Below, piece by piece: positions 8,836 to 17,048 of a stretch of 34,194 nt of DNA. Origin of the DNA: Verrucomicrobiota bacterium (GTDB lineage Bacteria > Verrucomicrobiota > Verrucomicrobiia > Opitutales > Opitutaceae); assembly GCA_028293565.1 (NCBI GenBank), contig JAQGON010000109.1:1-34194 (forward strand), in the 5' to 3' direction. Numbering within the stretch: the first letter of the stretch is position 1; every line of letters begins with the position of its first letter. A program made the position numbers and the translations under genes. The notes below the pieces were generated by a model that was not told the DNA's origin, did no database searches, and worked only from the letters and a program-made list of their open reading frames with translations.

Positions 8836-10221
8836 TCACCTCGCGCCGCGGCCGAAGAGGGCGGCGGGAATCGTCGCAACGAGGATCTTGAAATCGAGCC
8901 ACAGGGACCACTGGTCGATGTAGGCGAGGTCGAGGCGAACCCAGTCGGCGAAGTCGGCGATGTCGTTTCGTCCGCTGATCTGCCAGAGGCAGGTCAGCCC
9001 GGGCTTCACGCTCAGCCGGCGGCGGTGCGTGTCCTGATCGAAGCGTTTCACCTCCTCGAATGGCAGCGGCCGGGGTCCGACCAGGCTCATCTCGCCGCGC
9101 ATCACGTTCCAAAGCTGTGGCAGCTCGTCGAGGCTGTGGCGCCGGAGCACCCGGCCGAGCGGCGTGACGCGCGGATCCTTGCTGACCTTGAAGACCGGGC
9201 CGCGCATTTCGTTCTGCCCGGCCAGCGCCGCCTGCTGCTGCTCCGCGCCGGCGGTCATCGAGCGGAACTTGAGCATCCCGAAGGACCGCCCGTTCAGGCC
9301 GCAGCGCACCTGGCGGTAGAAGACCGGGCCGGGCGACGTCAGCTTCACGGCGGCGGCGATCAGCGCGAGCAGCGGCGAAAGGACGACGAGGAGCAGCGTC
9401 GCCGCGATGTAGTCGAAGGTCTGCTTGATCACCAGGTGGCTGAGCGGCGCCGACTGCGCGCGGTAGTAGAAAACCGCCTCGCCGCCGAAGCGGTCGACCG
9501 AAACCTGCGGCGATGGCAGCGAGGTGATGCCGGGGCGGACGACGACTTCCACGCCCTCGTTGGCGCACGCGAGGAGGACGCGCGTGGCGTGGTCGCGGTC
9601 GATGCCCGCGAGGTTGAGGATGACGACGTTGACGGACTGGTCGTGGAGGGCGCGGACGAATTCGTCGACCGGCTGGGTGACGGGATTGAATTCCCCGAGG
9701 TCGGCCAGCGTGTCGCGCTCGATCCGCGTGAGGGCGTCGCGCAGCTGCCGGTTCTCGTGCGGCAGCCCGACCCAGAGCGCGCGGCGCCGCAGCTGCTCCT
9801 GGGCGAACCGCTGCGATTGAAAGTGGAACGCGACCTCGTACCGGATCGAGACGAGAATCCCGGAGATCGTTCCGACGAGGATGACGACCGAGCGCGCGTA
9901 CTGCTGCCGCAGGACGAAGAGGACGAGGATGAGCCCGATGACGGTGAAGCTGCAGCTGCGGAGGATGGCGAAGAGCGCGCGCAACCGGTGCGCGGGCCGG
10001 GGTGATTCATAAAACCCCTGGCCGGCGAGCACGATGGGACCGATCAGGGCCACGACCGGCACGAGCCAAAGGTAGTCCCCGATCGGGGCGAGCGCCTCCC
10101 AGTTGAACCAGCCGACGCAGGCGTCGCGGAGATAGTAGGCCGCGAGGAGCGAGATCGCGAACAGGCAGCCATCCGCCACTTCGAACAGCCGGGTGCGCGT
10201 TCGCTGGAGGTGGGTCAGCAT
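8836..10221 (-). CDS. Undecaprenyl-phosphate sugar-1-phosphate transferase (exopolysaccharide)
   Basis: 461 residues of the bacterial sugar transferase (polyprenol phosphate:hexose-1-P transferase) family. The N-terminal half has several membrane segments (about residues 14-32, 45-68, 85-105, 115-130), then a Rossmann-like CoA-binding-type domain (ALWVGLPHENR, NVVILNLAGID). The catalytic C-terminal domain shows a further membrane segment, then SPGPVFYRQVRCGLNG, FGMLKFRSM, DELPQLWNV, MSLVGPRP and KPGLTCLWQISGR. Such enzymes start the lipid-linked repeat unit of capsule or exopolysaccharide at the inner membrane. It is downstream of the ExeA-like ATPase and GspB-like genes with a 73-bp gap. No Wzx, Wzy or other glycosyltransferase is in the window. 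The start at 10221 (MLTHLQ) is the first ATG before the first membrane segment. Confidence 0.9.
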   Translation of the reverse strand: MLTHLQRTRTRLFEVADGCLFAISLLAAYYLRDACVGWFNWEALAPIGDYLWLVPVVALIGPIVLAGQGFYESPRPAHRLRALFAILRSCSFTVIGLILVLFVLRQQYARSVVILVGTISGILVSIRYEVAFHFQSQRFAQEQLRRRALWVGLPHENRQLRDALTRIERDTLADLGEFNPVTQPVDEFVRALHDQSVNVVILNLAGIDRDHATRVLLACANEGVEVVVRPGITSLPSPQVSVDRFGGEAVFYYRAQSAPLSHLVIKQTFDYIAATLLLVVLSPLLALIAAAVKLTSPGPVFYRQVRCGLNGRSFGMLKFRSMTAGAEQQQAALAGQNEMRGPVFKVSKDPRVTPLGRVLRRHSLDELPQLWNVMRGEMSLVGPRPLPFEEVKRFDQDTHRRRLSVKPGLTCLWQISGRNDIADFADWVRLDLAYIDQWSLWLDFKILVATIPAALFGRGAR

Positions 10222-10294
10222 GCGGCGGATCCTAGGCCGGCGGCGCCGGCATCCCGACTGCGCCACAGCGGGGTGCGCCTCGTGCGTTCATGCG

Positions 10295-10957
10295 CTAGAA
10301 ATTCTTCACGTAGGCCGTGCCGCTGGCATCGACGAAGGTCAGGCCCTCCGCGGAAACCCGGGTGAGGCGGATGCCCAGAGTGTAGTCCACCATGTCGTTC
10401 ACCCGGTAAACGCGGTCGTTCATCAGCACCTTGCTCTCGGTTCCCGAGGCGCGGATGCCGGTCACGCGAAGCGCGTCGATCAACGTCAGGATGCGGATGT
10501 CCTGCGTGCCCTTGGCCGCCGCGGGCGGGAGGGGCGGCGGAGTGGCGATGACGGACGAGGCTGCGGGGGCCGGCGCGGCGACCGCGATCCTGACGGGTTC
10601 CGCCACGGCGGGCTTCTGGACGGCAATCTCGATTTTCGGCGCGGGAAGCGCCGGCGCCACGATGACCGGGCTCGGCGCCGCGGCGGCCGGGGGCGACTCG
10701 CGTTTCACCGCCGGCTGCTGCGCGACGACGGCTCGCGGCGCCGGGGTGCGGGTGACGAGGACGAGCGTGACGACGACCGCGACGATCACGACGGCCGCGA
10801 TTCCACCGACGATCGCCGCCAGGGTTTTCGGAGGAAGGGACGATCCGCGGCCCGCGTTGCCGGCGCCGCGCGAGGCTCCGGGCATCGGCGGCAGGTCTCC
10901 CGGATCGCCGGTGCGCTGGTGCTGCGCCTTCTTGAGCGCGTCGTTGATCAGGCTCAC
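10295..10957 (-). CDS. GspB/ExeB-like secretion accessory protein
   Basis: 220 residues from GTG 10957. The N-terminal MSLINDALKKAQ is the hallmark cytoplasmic start of GspB/ExeB-like proteins. One membrane segment follows (about 45-68, rich in Ala/Val), then a Pro/Ala-rich periplasmic linker (about 70-150). The C-terminal domain (IRILTLIDALRVTGIRASG ... VLMNDRVYRVNDMV) fits the T2SS protein B C-terminal domain. In Aeromonas the ExeA-ExeB pair crosses the peptidoglycan and helps assemble the secretin. Here the gene starts 4 bp after the ATPase gene ends, so the two are clearly one unit. Confidence 0.82.
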   Translation of the reverse strand: MSLINDALKKAQHQRTGDPGDLPPMPGASRGAGNAGRGSSLPPKTLAAIVGGIAAVVIVAVVVTLVLVTRTPAPRAVVAQQPAVKRESPPAAAAPSPVIVAPALPAPKIEIAVQKPAVAEPVRIAVAAPAPAASSVIATPPPLPPAAAKGTQDIRILTLIDALRVTGIRASGTESKVLMNDRVYRVNDMVDYTLGIRLTRVSAEGLTFVDASGTAYVKNF

Positions 10958-10961
10958 GGCT

Positions 10962-11777
10962 TCAGGAGGTGAGGTTGGCCATGTCCTTGACCGCGCGGCG
11001 GGCGTCCCAGTAGGTCACCTCGTCCGATCCGCGGATGAAGGCCGAGAGCATGGATTTGTCGCAGAGGTTGTTCACGATGCGGGGGATTCCCTTGCTCCCG
11101 TGGTGAATGGCGCGCAAGGCCCATCTCGTAAAGCTCGGCCGGCCCATGCCGCCGGCGAGGGTGAGGCGGTGGTGAATGTAGTGCGCGATATCGGTGCGCG
11201 AAAGGGGATGGAGCTCGTAATGGACGAGGATGCGCTGGCGGAGCTGGCGCAGCTCCTCGCGGGCGAGCACCTGCTTCAGCTCGGGCTGGCCCATGAGAAT
11301 GATCTGGAGGAGCTTTTGCTTGTCGGTCTCGAGATTCGAGAGCAGCCGGATCTGCTCGAGCACCTCGAAGGAAAGGTTCTGGGCCTCGTCGATGATCAGC
11401 ACGATGTCGCGCCCGGCCTGGATGCGCGCGAGCAGCACCTGGTTCATTTGGGCGACGAGATCGACCTGGCTCCGCGCCAGCTTGGTTTCGCCGAGGTCGG
11501 TCAGGATGGCCTTGAGCATCTGCGTCTCGGTGACGCGCGGATTGAGGATCAGGGCGGTGTCGTACCGCGCGGGATCGAGATCGTTGAGGAAGCACCGGCA
11601 GAGCGTGGTCTTGCCGCAGCCGACCTCGCCGACGAGCACGATGAAGCCCTTTTTTTCCTTCACACCATATTTGAGGTGCTGGAGCGCTTCCTGGTGGGTG
11701 GGGCTGAGATATAGGAACCGGGGATCGGGGGTGATGTTGAACGGCATCTCCTTGAACCCGTAAAAACTCTGATACAT
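10962..11777 (-). CDS. ExeA/GspA-like AAA ATPase
   Basis: 271 residues. MYQSFYGFKEMPFNITPDPRF is the typical start of ExeA and of the ATPases found in exopolysaccharide/exosortase loci (quoted here in two parts: MYQSFYGF and PFNITPDPRF). Walker A is GEVGCGKTT (about 51-59), Walker B is VLIIDEAQNLS, and the arginine-rich sensor region LRQRI follows. No membrane segment is evident, which differs from full-length ExeA with its periplasmic peptidoglycan-binding domain; this is the short cytoplasmic form. With the GspB-like protein and the sugar transferase it probably energises assembly or export of an envelope structure. It is divergent from the ftsB-like gene across 176 bp. Confidence 0.85.
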   Translation of the reverse strand: MYQSFYGFKEMPFNITPDPRFLYLSPTHQEALQHLKYGVKEKKGFIVLVGEVGCGKTTLCRCFLNDLDPARYDTALILNPRVTETQMLKAILTDLGETKLARSQVDLVAQMNQVLLARIQAGRDIVLIIDEAQNLSFEVLEQIRLLSNLETDKQKLLQIILMGQPELKQVLAREELRQLRQRILVHYELHPLSRTDIAHYIHHRLTLAGGMGRPSFTRWALRAIHHGSKGIPRIVNNLCDKSMLSAFIRGSDEVTYWDARRAVKDMANLTS

Positions 11778-11833
11778 GCGTGCTTCGAGCTAGGGGTGCT
11801 CCCTTGAAAACGCACGCCAAAATCGCGGCGGCG

Positions 11834-11861
11834 CGGGCGTTTGACAGGTTTGAAACGCCCG
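11834..11861. promoter_or_regulatory. Inverted repeat in the divergent exeA / ftsB-like intergenic region
   Basis: Perfect 9-bp arms cgggcgttt (11834-11842) and aaacgcccg (11853-11861) flank a 10-base loop. The position between two divergent genes suits an operator or a transcript-leader hairpin. No regulator can be named from the sequence. Confidence 0.4.
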
Positions 11862-11953
11862 GGCGGGCCGGCCTTCTCCGCCGGTGAAAACCGCACCGAC
11901 AAAAAGCATTGCGTGATGGGAGGGCCGCGCCGTTCATTTTGCGCATCTGATCC

Positions 11954-12235
11954 GTGAACCTGCGCCGCCTCATCGTCTCGCTCTACCTGCTGGTTTTCGT
12001 GGGAGTGGGGGCGGCCTCGGGGGTTTTCCTCTGGCAGGCGAAGGAAGAGTACACGCAGCTGAAACAGCAGGAGGCCGCGAGCCGCCGCCGGCTGGCGGAG
12101 ACGGAGGCCAAGCTGCGGGAGCAGGAAAAGATCATCGAGCGGCTTCGCACGGACCCCGCGTACGTGGAGAAAGTGATCCGGCGCCGGCTGCATTATGCGA
12201 AACCCGACGAATTCGTCTTTCGCTTCGAGGAATGA
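11954..12235 (+). CDS. FtsB/DivIC-like septum formation initiator
   Basis: 93 residues starting at GTG 11954. One membrane segment (about 7-27, IVSLYLLVFVGVGAASG), then a coiled coil (about 30-68, rich in Glu/Arg/Gln), then a short C-terminal tail RRRLHYAKPDEFVFRFEE that matches the 'R-LGYVKPGEIVFRF' end of FtsB/DivIC proteins. These small bitopic proteins form the FtsQLB complex at the division site. The next gene begins 19 bp after the stop, so co-transcription is likely. Confidence 0.82.
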   Translation: MNLRRLIVSLYLLVFVGVGAASGVFLWQAKEEYTQLKQQEAASRRRLAETEAKLREQEKIIERLRTDPAYVEKVIRRRLHYAKPDEFVFRFEE

Positions 12236-12254
12236 CGGTTTCATTGTGAGCCGC

Positions 12255-13688
12255 ATGTCGTCGCCTCCGCTCATCGAGAAATTCCGCCAAGCCGGGCAGG
12301 GACAGGTCTTCGCCTTCCACGACGAGCTCGCGCCCGAGGCGCAGCGTCATCTTCTCTCCGAGGCGGCCGAGATCGACCTCGCCGAGATCGAACGCCTCAC
12401 GGCGAGCCTGCTGGCGCCCGGCGCCAAGGCGTCGGTGAACCTGGAGGGCCTGCAGCCCGCGCCGTTCGAGCCGCTCGTGGCCAGCGGCGGCGACCCCGCC
12501 GCGTGGGCGCGCGCCAAGGCGGCGGGCGAGGCGGCCTTGAAGGCGGGGCGGGTCGCGGCCTTCACCGTGGCGGGAGGACAGGGAACGCGGCTGGGGTTCG
12601 ACGGGCCGAAGGGGACGTTCCCGGTGACGCCGCTCAAGCAGAAGACGCTCTTCCAGGTCTTCGCGGAAAAAATCCACGCGGCCGGGATTCGTCACGGACA
12701 TCCGCTGCACTGGTTCATCATGACGAGCCACCAGAACCACGCGGCGACCGTGGCGTTTTTCGAGGAGCACCGGTATTTCGGGCTGGACCGGGCGCGCGTG
12801 CATTTTTTCCGGCAGGGCCGGATGCCGGCGGTGGATCTCAACGGGAAGATCCTGCTCGAGACAAAGGGCACGATCGCGCTGTCGCCGGATGGACACGGCG
12901 GTTCGCTCCGCGCGCTGGAACGCGCCGGCGCGCTCGACCTGATGCAGCGCGAGGGGATCGACACGCTGAGTTATTTCCAGGTCGACAATCCCCTCGTGCG
13001 CTGCATCGACCCGGCCTTCATCGGCTGGCACCTGAATCGGCGCTCGCAGATGTCGAGCAAGATGGTGCGCAAGGCCTACGCCGAGGAGAAGGTCGGCCAT
13101 TTCTGCGTGCAGGCCGACCGGCTCGTGGTCGTGGAATACTCCGACCTGCCGATGGAATTGCAGTGCCAGAAGGACCTGCGCGGAAAACTCCTTTTCGAGG
13201 CGGGCAGCATCGCGATCCACCTGCTCGACCGGGATTTCATCCGGGACATGACCCGGCCGCAGCCGGGCCGGGCGGTGGCGACGCTGCCGTTTCATCGCGC
13301 GGCCAAGAAAATCCCGACGATCGACACGTCGGGCCGGCCGGTGAAGCCGGAGCAGGCGAACGGCGTGAAGTTCGAGATGTTCGTCTTCGACGCCCAGCCC
13401 TTCGCGCGCAACCCGCTCGTGATCGAGACGAGCCGCCAGGACGATTTTTCGCCGGTGAAAAACGCGGACGGGGTCGATTCGCCGAAGACCGCGCGCGACG
13501 ACCAGCTGCGGCAGTATGCGCGCTGGCTGCTTGCAAACGGCGCGGAGGCCGAGGTCGACGACACCGGGCTGCCGCGGGTGACAATCGAGGTTTCGCCGCT
13601 CTTCGGATATGACGAGGACTCCTTCGCGGAATCCTGGAAAAAGCTCGCGCGGCCGCCCGCGGTGGCGGACGGGCTTTATCTTTCCTGA
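12255..13688 (+). CDS. UTP-dependent sugar-1-phosphate uridylyltransferase (UAP1-like UDPGP family)
   Basis: 477 residues. The nucleotide-binding loop AGGQGTRLGFDGPKGTFPV (106-124) and the signature QVDNPLVRCIDP place it in the eukaryote-like UDPGP family, closest in motif style to UDP-N-acetylhexosamine pyrophosphorylase (UAP1) rather than bacterial GalU or GlmU. It would make UDP-GlcNAc, UDP-GalNAc or UDP-glucose from UTP and sugar-1-phosphate; substrate choice cannot be read here. The phosphohexomutase gene follows 6 bp downstream and could supply the sugar-1-phosphate. The start is ATG 12255; GTG 12246 is also possible. Confidence 0.88.
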   Translation: MSSPPLIEKFRQAGQGQVFAFHDELAPEAQRHLLSEAAEIDLAEIERLTASLLAPGAKASVNLEGLQPAPFEPLVASGGDPAAWARAKAAGEAALKAGRVAAFTVAGGQGTRLGFDGPKGTFPVTPLKQKTLFQVFAEKIHAAGIRHGHPLHWFIMTSHQNHAATVAFFEEHRYFGLDRARVHFFRQGRMPAVDLNGKILLETKGTIALSPDGHGGSLRALERAGALDLMQREGIDTLSYFQVDNPLVRCIDPAFIGWHLNRRSQMSSKMVRKAYAEEKVGHFCVQADRLVVVEYSDLPMELQCQKDLRGKLLFEAGSIAIHLLDRDFIRDMTRPQPGRAVATLPFHRAAKKIPTIDTSGRPVKPEQANGVKFEMFVFDAQPFARNPLVIETSRQDDFSPVKNADGVDSPKTARDDQLRQYARWLLANGAEAEVDDTGLPRVTIEVSPLFGYDEDSFAESWKKLARPPAVADGLYLS

Positions 13689-13694
13689 CTTTCC

Positions 13695-15644
13695 ATGACC
13701 TCGCTCGAGACCATCAAGTCGGCCGCGTCCGCCGGCAAGCTCATGCCCGGCGCGCTCGAAAACCTGAATGCCTTCCTCGGCGCCAGCCTGCCACCATGGG
13801 CGGTGGAGAGCATCGACGAGCTGGCGAAACGCGAGGCCTGGCCCGAGCTGAACGACCGGTTCTACCGCTACCTTGAATTCGGCACGGGCGGCATGCGCGG
13901 GCGCACCATTGGCGTGACGGCTGCCGCCGCGGAAACGGGGAAGGTCAACAGCGCCGGCACGCCCGAGCACGCGGCGATCGGCAGCAACATGCTGAACGAC
14001 TTCACGCTGGTTCGCGCGGTGACGGGGTTGTTTCGCTACACCAAAAAATATCTCGTCTCGCGGCAGGTGACGGCGCGGCCGCGGTTCGTCATCGCGCACG
14101 ACGTGCGGCATTTCTCACGGCACTTCTGCGAGCTGGCCGCGTCGACGTGGACGCGCCTGGGCGGCGAGGCGTTCATCTTCGACGGGCCGCGTCCCACGCC
14201 CCAGCTCAGCTACACCGTCCGCTGGCTCAAGGCGCACGCCGGGGTGGTCATCACCGCGAGCCACAATCCGCCGCACGACAACGGATTCAAGGCGTACTTC
14301 GACGACGGCGCGCAGGTGGTGCCGCCGCACGACCGCGGGATTGTCGCGGAGGTGAATGCGGTGGCGCTTTCCGAGCTCGGGGCGTTCCTCGCAGTGGACC
14401 TGGCCGGCGTCACGACGCTCGGCCGCGAGGCCGACGACGCTTACCTGGCGGTGGCGGCGAAGGCGCTGCTGGACCCGGCGGTCCTGCGCACCACCAAGGT
14501 GAGCGTCGTCTACACGAACATCCACGGGACGGGCGCGGTGCAGACGCTGCCGCTGCTGCGGCACGCGGGGTGCGAGGTCCACGAAGTGCCGGAGCAGATC
14601 AATTTCGACGCGCGTTTTCCGACGGTGAAATCGCCCAACCCCGAGAATCCCGAGGCGCTCGCGCTCGCGATCAGGCTCGCGGACCGGATCGGGGCGGACG
14701 TCGTGCTCGCGACGGACCCGGATGGCGACCGGATGGGCTGCGCCGTGCGCGGCCGGGCCGGGAGGATGGAGCTGATCACGGGCAACCAGATTGGCGCGCT
14801 GCTCGCGGACTATCGCCTGATGAAGTACAAGGAGCTGGGATGGATTCCCGCGGCGGGATCCCCGCGGGCGTGCATCATCAACACGGTGGTGACGACGCAG
14901 CTGCAGGACGCGATCGCGCGCGGCCACGGCGTGAAGGTCGTGAAGACGCTGACCGGCTTCAAATGGATCGCGGAGAAGATGCGGAACTACGAGGAGCAGC
15001 TGCGCCGGGCGATGGGCCCGGGGTTCGACTACGAGGCGCTGCCCTTCGCGGAGCGCGCGCGCCTGCTGCTCCGGCACAGCACCTTCTTTGTCTTCGGCAC
15101 GGAGGAGAGCTACGGGTATCTCCCCAACGACTACCTGCGCGACAAGGACGGCAATTCCGCGTGCCTGATGTTCGCCGAGCTCTGCGCCTGGGTGAAGGGG
15201 CGGGGGCTCACGGTGCCGGAGTATCTCGACGAGATTTTTCTGCGCTATGGCTTCTTCCTCGAGGGCGTAATCAACCTTTATTATGAGGGCGCGACGGGAT
15301 CGGCGAAGATCAGGCGCATCCTCGAAACCTATCGCGCGAAGCCGCCGGCGGCGTTTGGCGGGGTGACGGTGACGACGTTCCAGGATTACGGGCGCGAGCG
15401 GATCGTGGACGCGGACGGCGACGCGCTGCCGTCGCAGGATCTCTACATGGTGAGGCTTTCCAACGGCTACACCTTTGCCGCGCGCGGGAGCGGCACGGAG
15501 CCGAAGATGAAGTTTTACCTGTTCGCAAGCGACCGCGTGACGAACGCCGCGGAGCTGCCGGCGGTGAAGGCCCGGACCAAGGCGACGCTCGATGGCCTGA
15601 TCAAGCTGATCGAAGCCGACGCGAAGCAGCGGGCGGAGAGCTGA
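13695..15644 (+). CDS. Phosphoglucomutase/phosphomannomutase (alpha-D-phosphohexomutase)
   Basis: 649 residues, longer than the usual 550-600 of the Pgm2-like branch. Motifs in order: FGTGGMRGR (62-70, N-terminal domain start), the phosphoserine loop ITASHNPPHDNG (Ser189), the metal-binding loop DPDGDR (about 341-346), the sugar-specificity loop GTEESYGY, and the C-terminal phosphate-binding RGSGTEPK. It interconverts hexose 6- and 1-phosphates in the cytoplasm. It lies 6 bp behind the uridylyltransferase gene and 12 bp before the oxidoreductase gene, forming a tight operon. The pairing suggests nucleotide-sugar supply for cell wall, glycogen or exopolysaccharide. Confidence 0.93.
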   Translation: MTSLETIKSAASAGKLMPGALENLNAFLGASLPPWAVESIDELAKREAWPELNDRFYRYLEFGTGGMRGRTIGVTAAAAETGKVNSAGTPEHAAIGSNMLNDFTLVRAVTGLFRYTKKYLVSRQVTARPRFVIAHDVRHFSRHFCELAASTWTRLGGEAFIFDGPRPTPQLSYTVRWLKAHAGVVITASHNPPHDNGFKAYFDDGAQVVPPHDRGIVAEVNAVALSELGAFLAVDLAGVTTLGREADDAYLAVAAKALLDPAVLRTTKVSVVYTNIHGTGAVQTLPLLRHAGCEVHEVPEQINFDARFPTVKSPNPENPEALALAIRLADRIGADVVLATDPDGDRMGCAVRGRAGRMELITGNQIGALLADYRLMKYKELGWIPAAGSPRACIINTVVTTQLQDAIARGHGVKVVKTLTGFKWIAEKMRNYEEQLRRAMGPGFDYEALPFAERARLLLRHSTFFVFGTEESYGYLPNDYLRDKDGNSACLMFAELCAWVKGRGLTVPEYLDEIFLRYGFFLEGVINLYYEGATGSAKIRRILETYRAKPPAAFGGVTVTTFQDYGRERIVDADGDALPSQDLYMVRLSNGYTFAARGSGTEPKMKFYLFASDRVTNAAELPAVKARTKATLDGLIKLIEADAKQRAES

Positions 15645-15656
15645 GGTTTCGAGACG

Positions 15657-16925
15657 ATGAAACCGCAGCCCCTCAAACTGGCGGCCATCGGCTGCGGCAG
15701 CCGCACGTTCATCTATTTCGAACTGGCGGCGAAGCAGCCTGAGCTTTACGCGATCGTCGCCGCCGCGGACCACAATGCGGCGCGGCGGACGAAGGCCCGC
15801 GAGCTCTCGCGGAATCCGGACTTCCGCGAGTTCGTGGACGACGCCGCGCTCCTCGCCGAGCCGAAGCTGGCGGATGTGATGATCATCGCGACCCAGGACG
15901 CGTTTCATTTCGCGCACGCCTCGGCCGCGCTGCGGAAGGGCTATGACCTGCTCCTCGAGAAGCCGATCTCGACGAGTCTCGCCGACGTCCTCGCGCTCGA
16001 CCGGCTGGCGACCGGGCTCGGCCGGCGCGTGCTCGTCTGCCATGTGCTGCGGTACACGCCATTCTACCGGCGCGTGAAGGAGATCGTGGCGGGCGGCAGG
16101 CTGGGGGAGCTGGTCTCGTTCGAGGCGACGGAGGGCGTCGAGGCGTGGCACCAGGGACATTCCTTTGTGCGCGGGCATTGGGCCGTGGCGGAAAAGGCCA
16201 CGCCGATGATCATCGCGAAGTCTTGCCACGACACGGACATCCTCTCGTGGCTGGTGGATTCGCCGTGCATCTCGCTGAACAGCTTCGGCGGGATCATGCA
16301 TTTTCGTCCGGAGCGGGCGCCGCCCGGCGCGCCCGCGCGCTGCACCGATGGGTGCCCGGTGGGCGACACCTGCCTTTATAACGCGCTGCGCTATCTCGGC
16401 GACCGCCGGAACTGGCTCGGGCTCATCTACGATCGGGCGGGAACCGCCAGCGATGCGGAGATCGTCGACTGGCTGAAGGTGAGCCCGTGGGGCCGCTGCG
16501 TCTACCGCTGCGACAACACGGCGGTCGACCATCAGACGGTGAACATGACGTTTGCGAGCGGCGCGACGGGGACGTTCACGATGACGGCCTTCAGCGAGGG
16601 CCGCGACCTGGCGATCTTCGGCACGAAGGCGCGACTCCTGGCGGGGGAACGCGTCAAGCGCCTCGCGGGCTGCGACATCGTGATCGAGGACCACACGACG
16701 CACGCGCTCGAGCGGATCACGATCGATTTCGACCAGGACGGCGGCCACGGCGGCGGCGATGCGGGCTTGGTGAGGATGCTCTACTCCGAGATGAGCAAGC
16801 CGCAGGCCGCGGACATGGAATCCTCGCTGCAGAAATCGGTCGAGAGCCACCTGATAGGCTTCGCCGCCGAGGAATCGCGCGTGACCGGCCGGACGGTGCA
16901 CCTGGCGGAGATTCGCGCGAGGTAG
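15657..16925 (+). CDS. Gfo/Idh/MocA family oxidoreductase with cysteine cluster
   Basis: 422 residues. The N-terminal Rossmann fold shows LAAIGCGSRT (8-17), and the family's EKP motif is at 101-103 (Lys102 is the usual catalytic residue). The second domain contains GHSFVRGHW and KSCHDTDIL (a probable active-site His). Two cysteine groups stand out: Cys229-x3-Cys233-x5-Cys239 (ARCTDGCPVGDTC) and Cys281-x3-Cys285 (GRCVYRC). I recall similar Cys stretches in other Gfo/Idh members, so they may define a subfamily, perhaps binding a metal. The substrate is unknown, probably a sugar or inositol derivative. It follows the phosphohexomutase by 12 bp. Confidence 0.85.
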   Translation: MKPQPLKLAAIGCGSRTFIYFELAAKQPELYAIVAAADHNAARRTKARELSRNPDFREFVDDAALLAEPKLADVMIIATQDAFHFAHASAALRKGYDLLLEKPISTSLADVLALDRLATGLGRRVLVCHVLRYTPFYRRVKEIVAGGRLGELVSFEATEGVEAWHQGHSFVRGHWAVAEKATPMIIAKSCHDTDILSWLVDSPCISLNSFGGIMHFRPERAPPGAPARCTDGCPVGDTCLYNALRYLGDRRNWLGLIYDRAGTASDAEIVDWLKVSPWGRCVYRCDNTAVDHQTVNMTFASGATGTFTMTAFSEGRDLAIFGTKARLLAGERVKRLAGCDIVIEDHTTHALERITIDFDQDGGHGGGDAGLVRMLYSEMSKPQAADMESSLQKSVESHLIGFAAEESRVTGRTVHLAEIRAR

Positions 16926-17048
16926 CGCCAGGTCTTCGGCCGGCGGCTTCGCCTCTGTCCGCGGGGCAGGTTGCAGGCCCCGACCGCCGGCAGAGATGCG
17001 GCGCGACTGCTTCTTGCGCCGGACGCAGAGGGCCCTTAGCGGTCAGGG

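Noticed and set aside
6285-8879. 864-residue minus frame opposite polX
   Set aside because: Another antisense shadow; PolX on the plus strand has all catalytic motifs.
14115-16901. Very long minus-strand frame (928 residues) opposite the mutase and oxidoreductase genes
   Set aside because: Typical GC-driven shadow: His/Arg-rich with no motifs, and it covers two well-supported genes and their junction.
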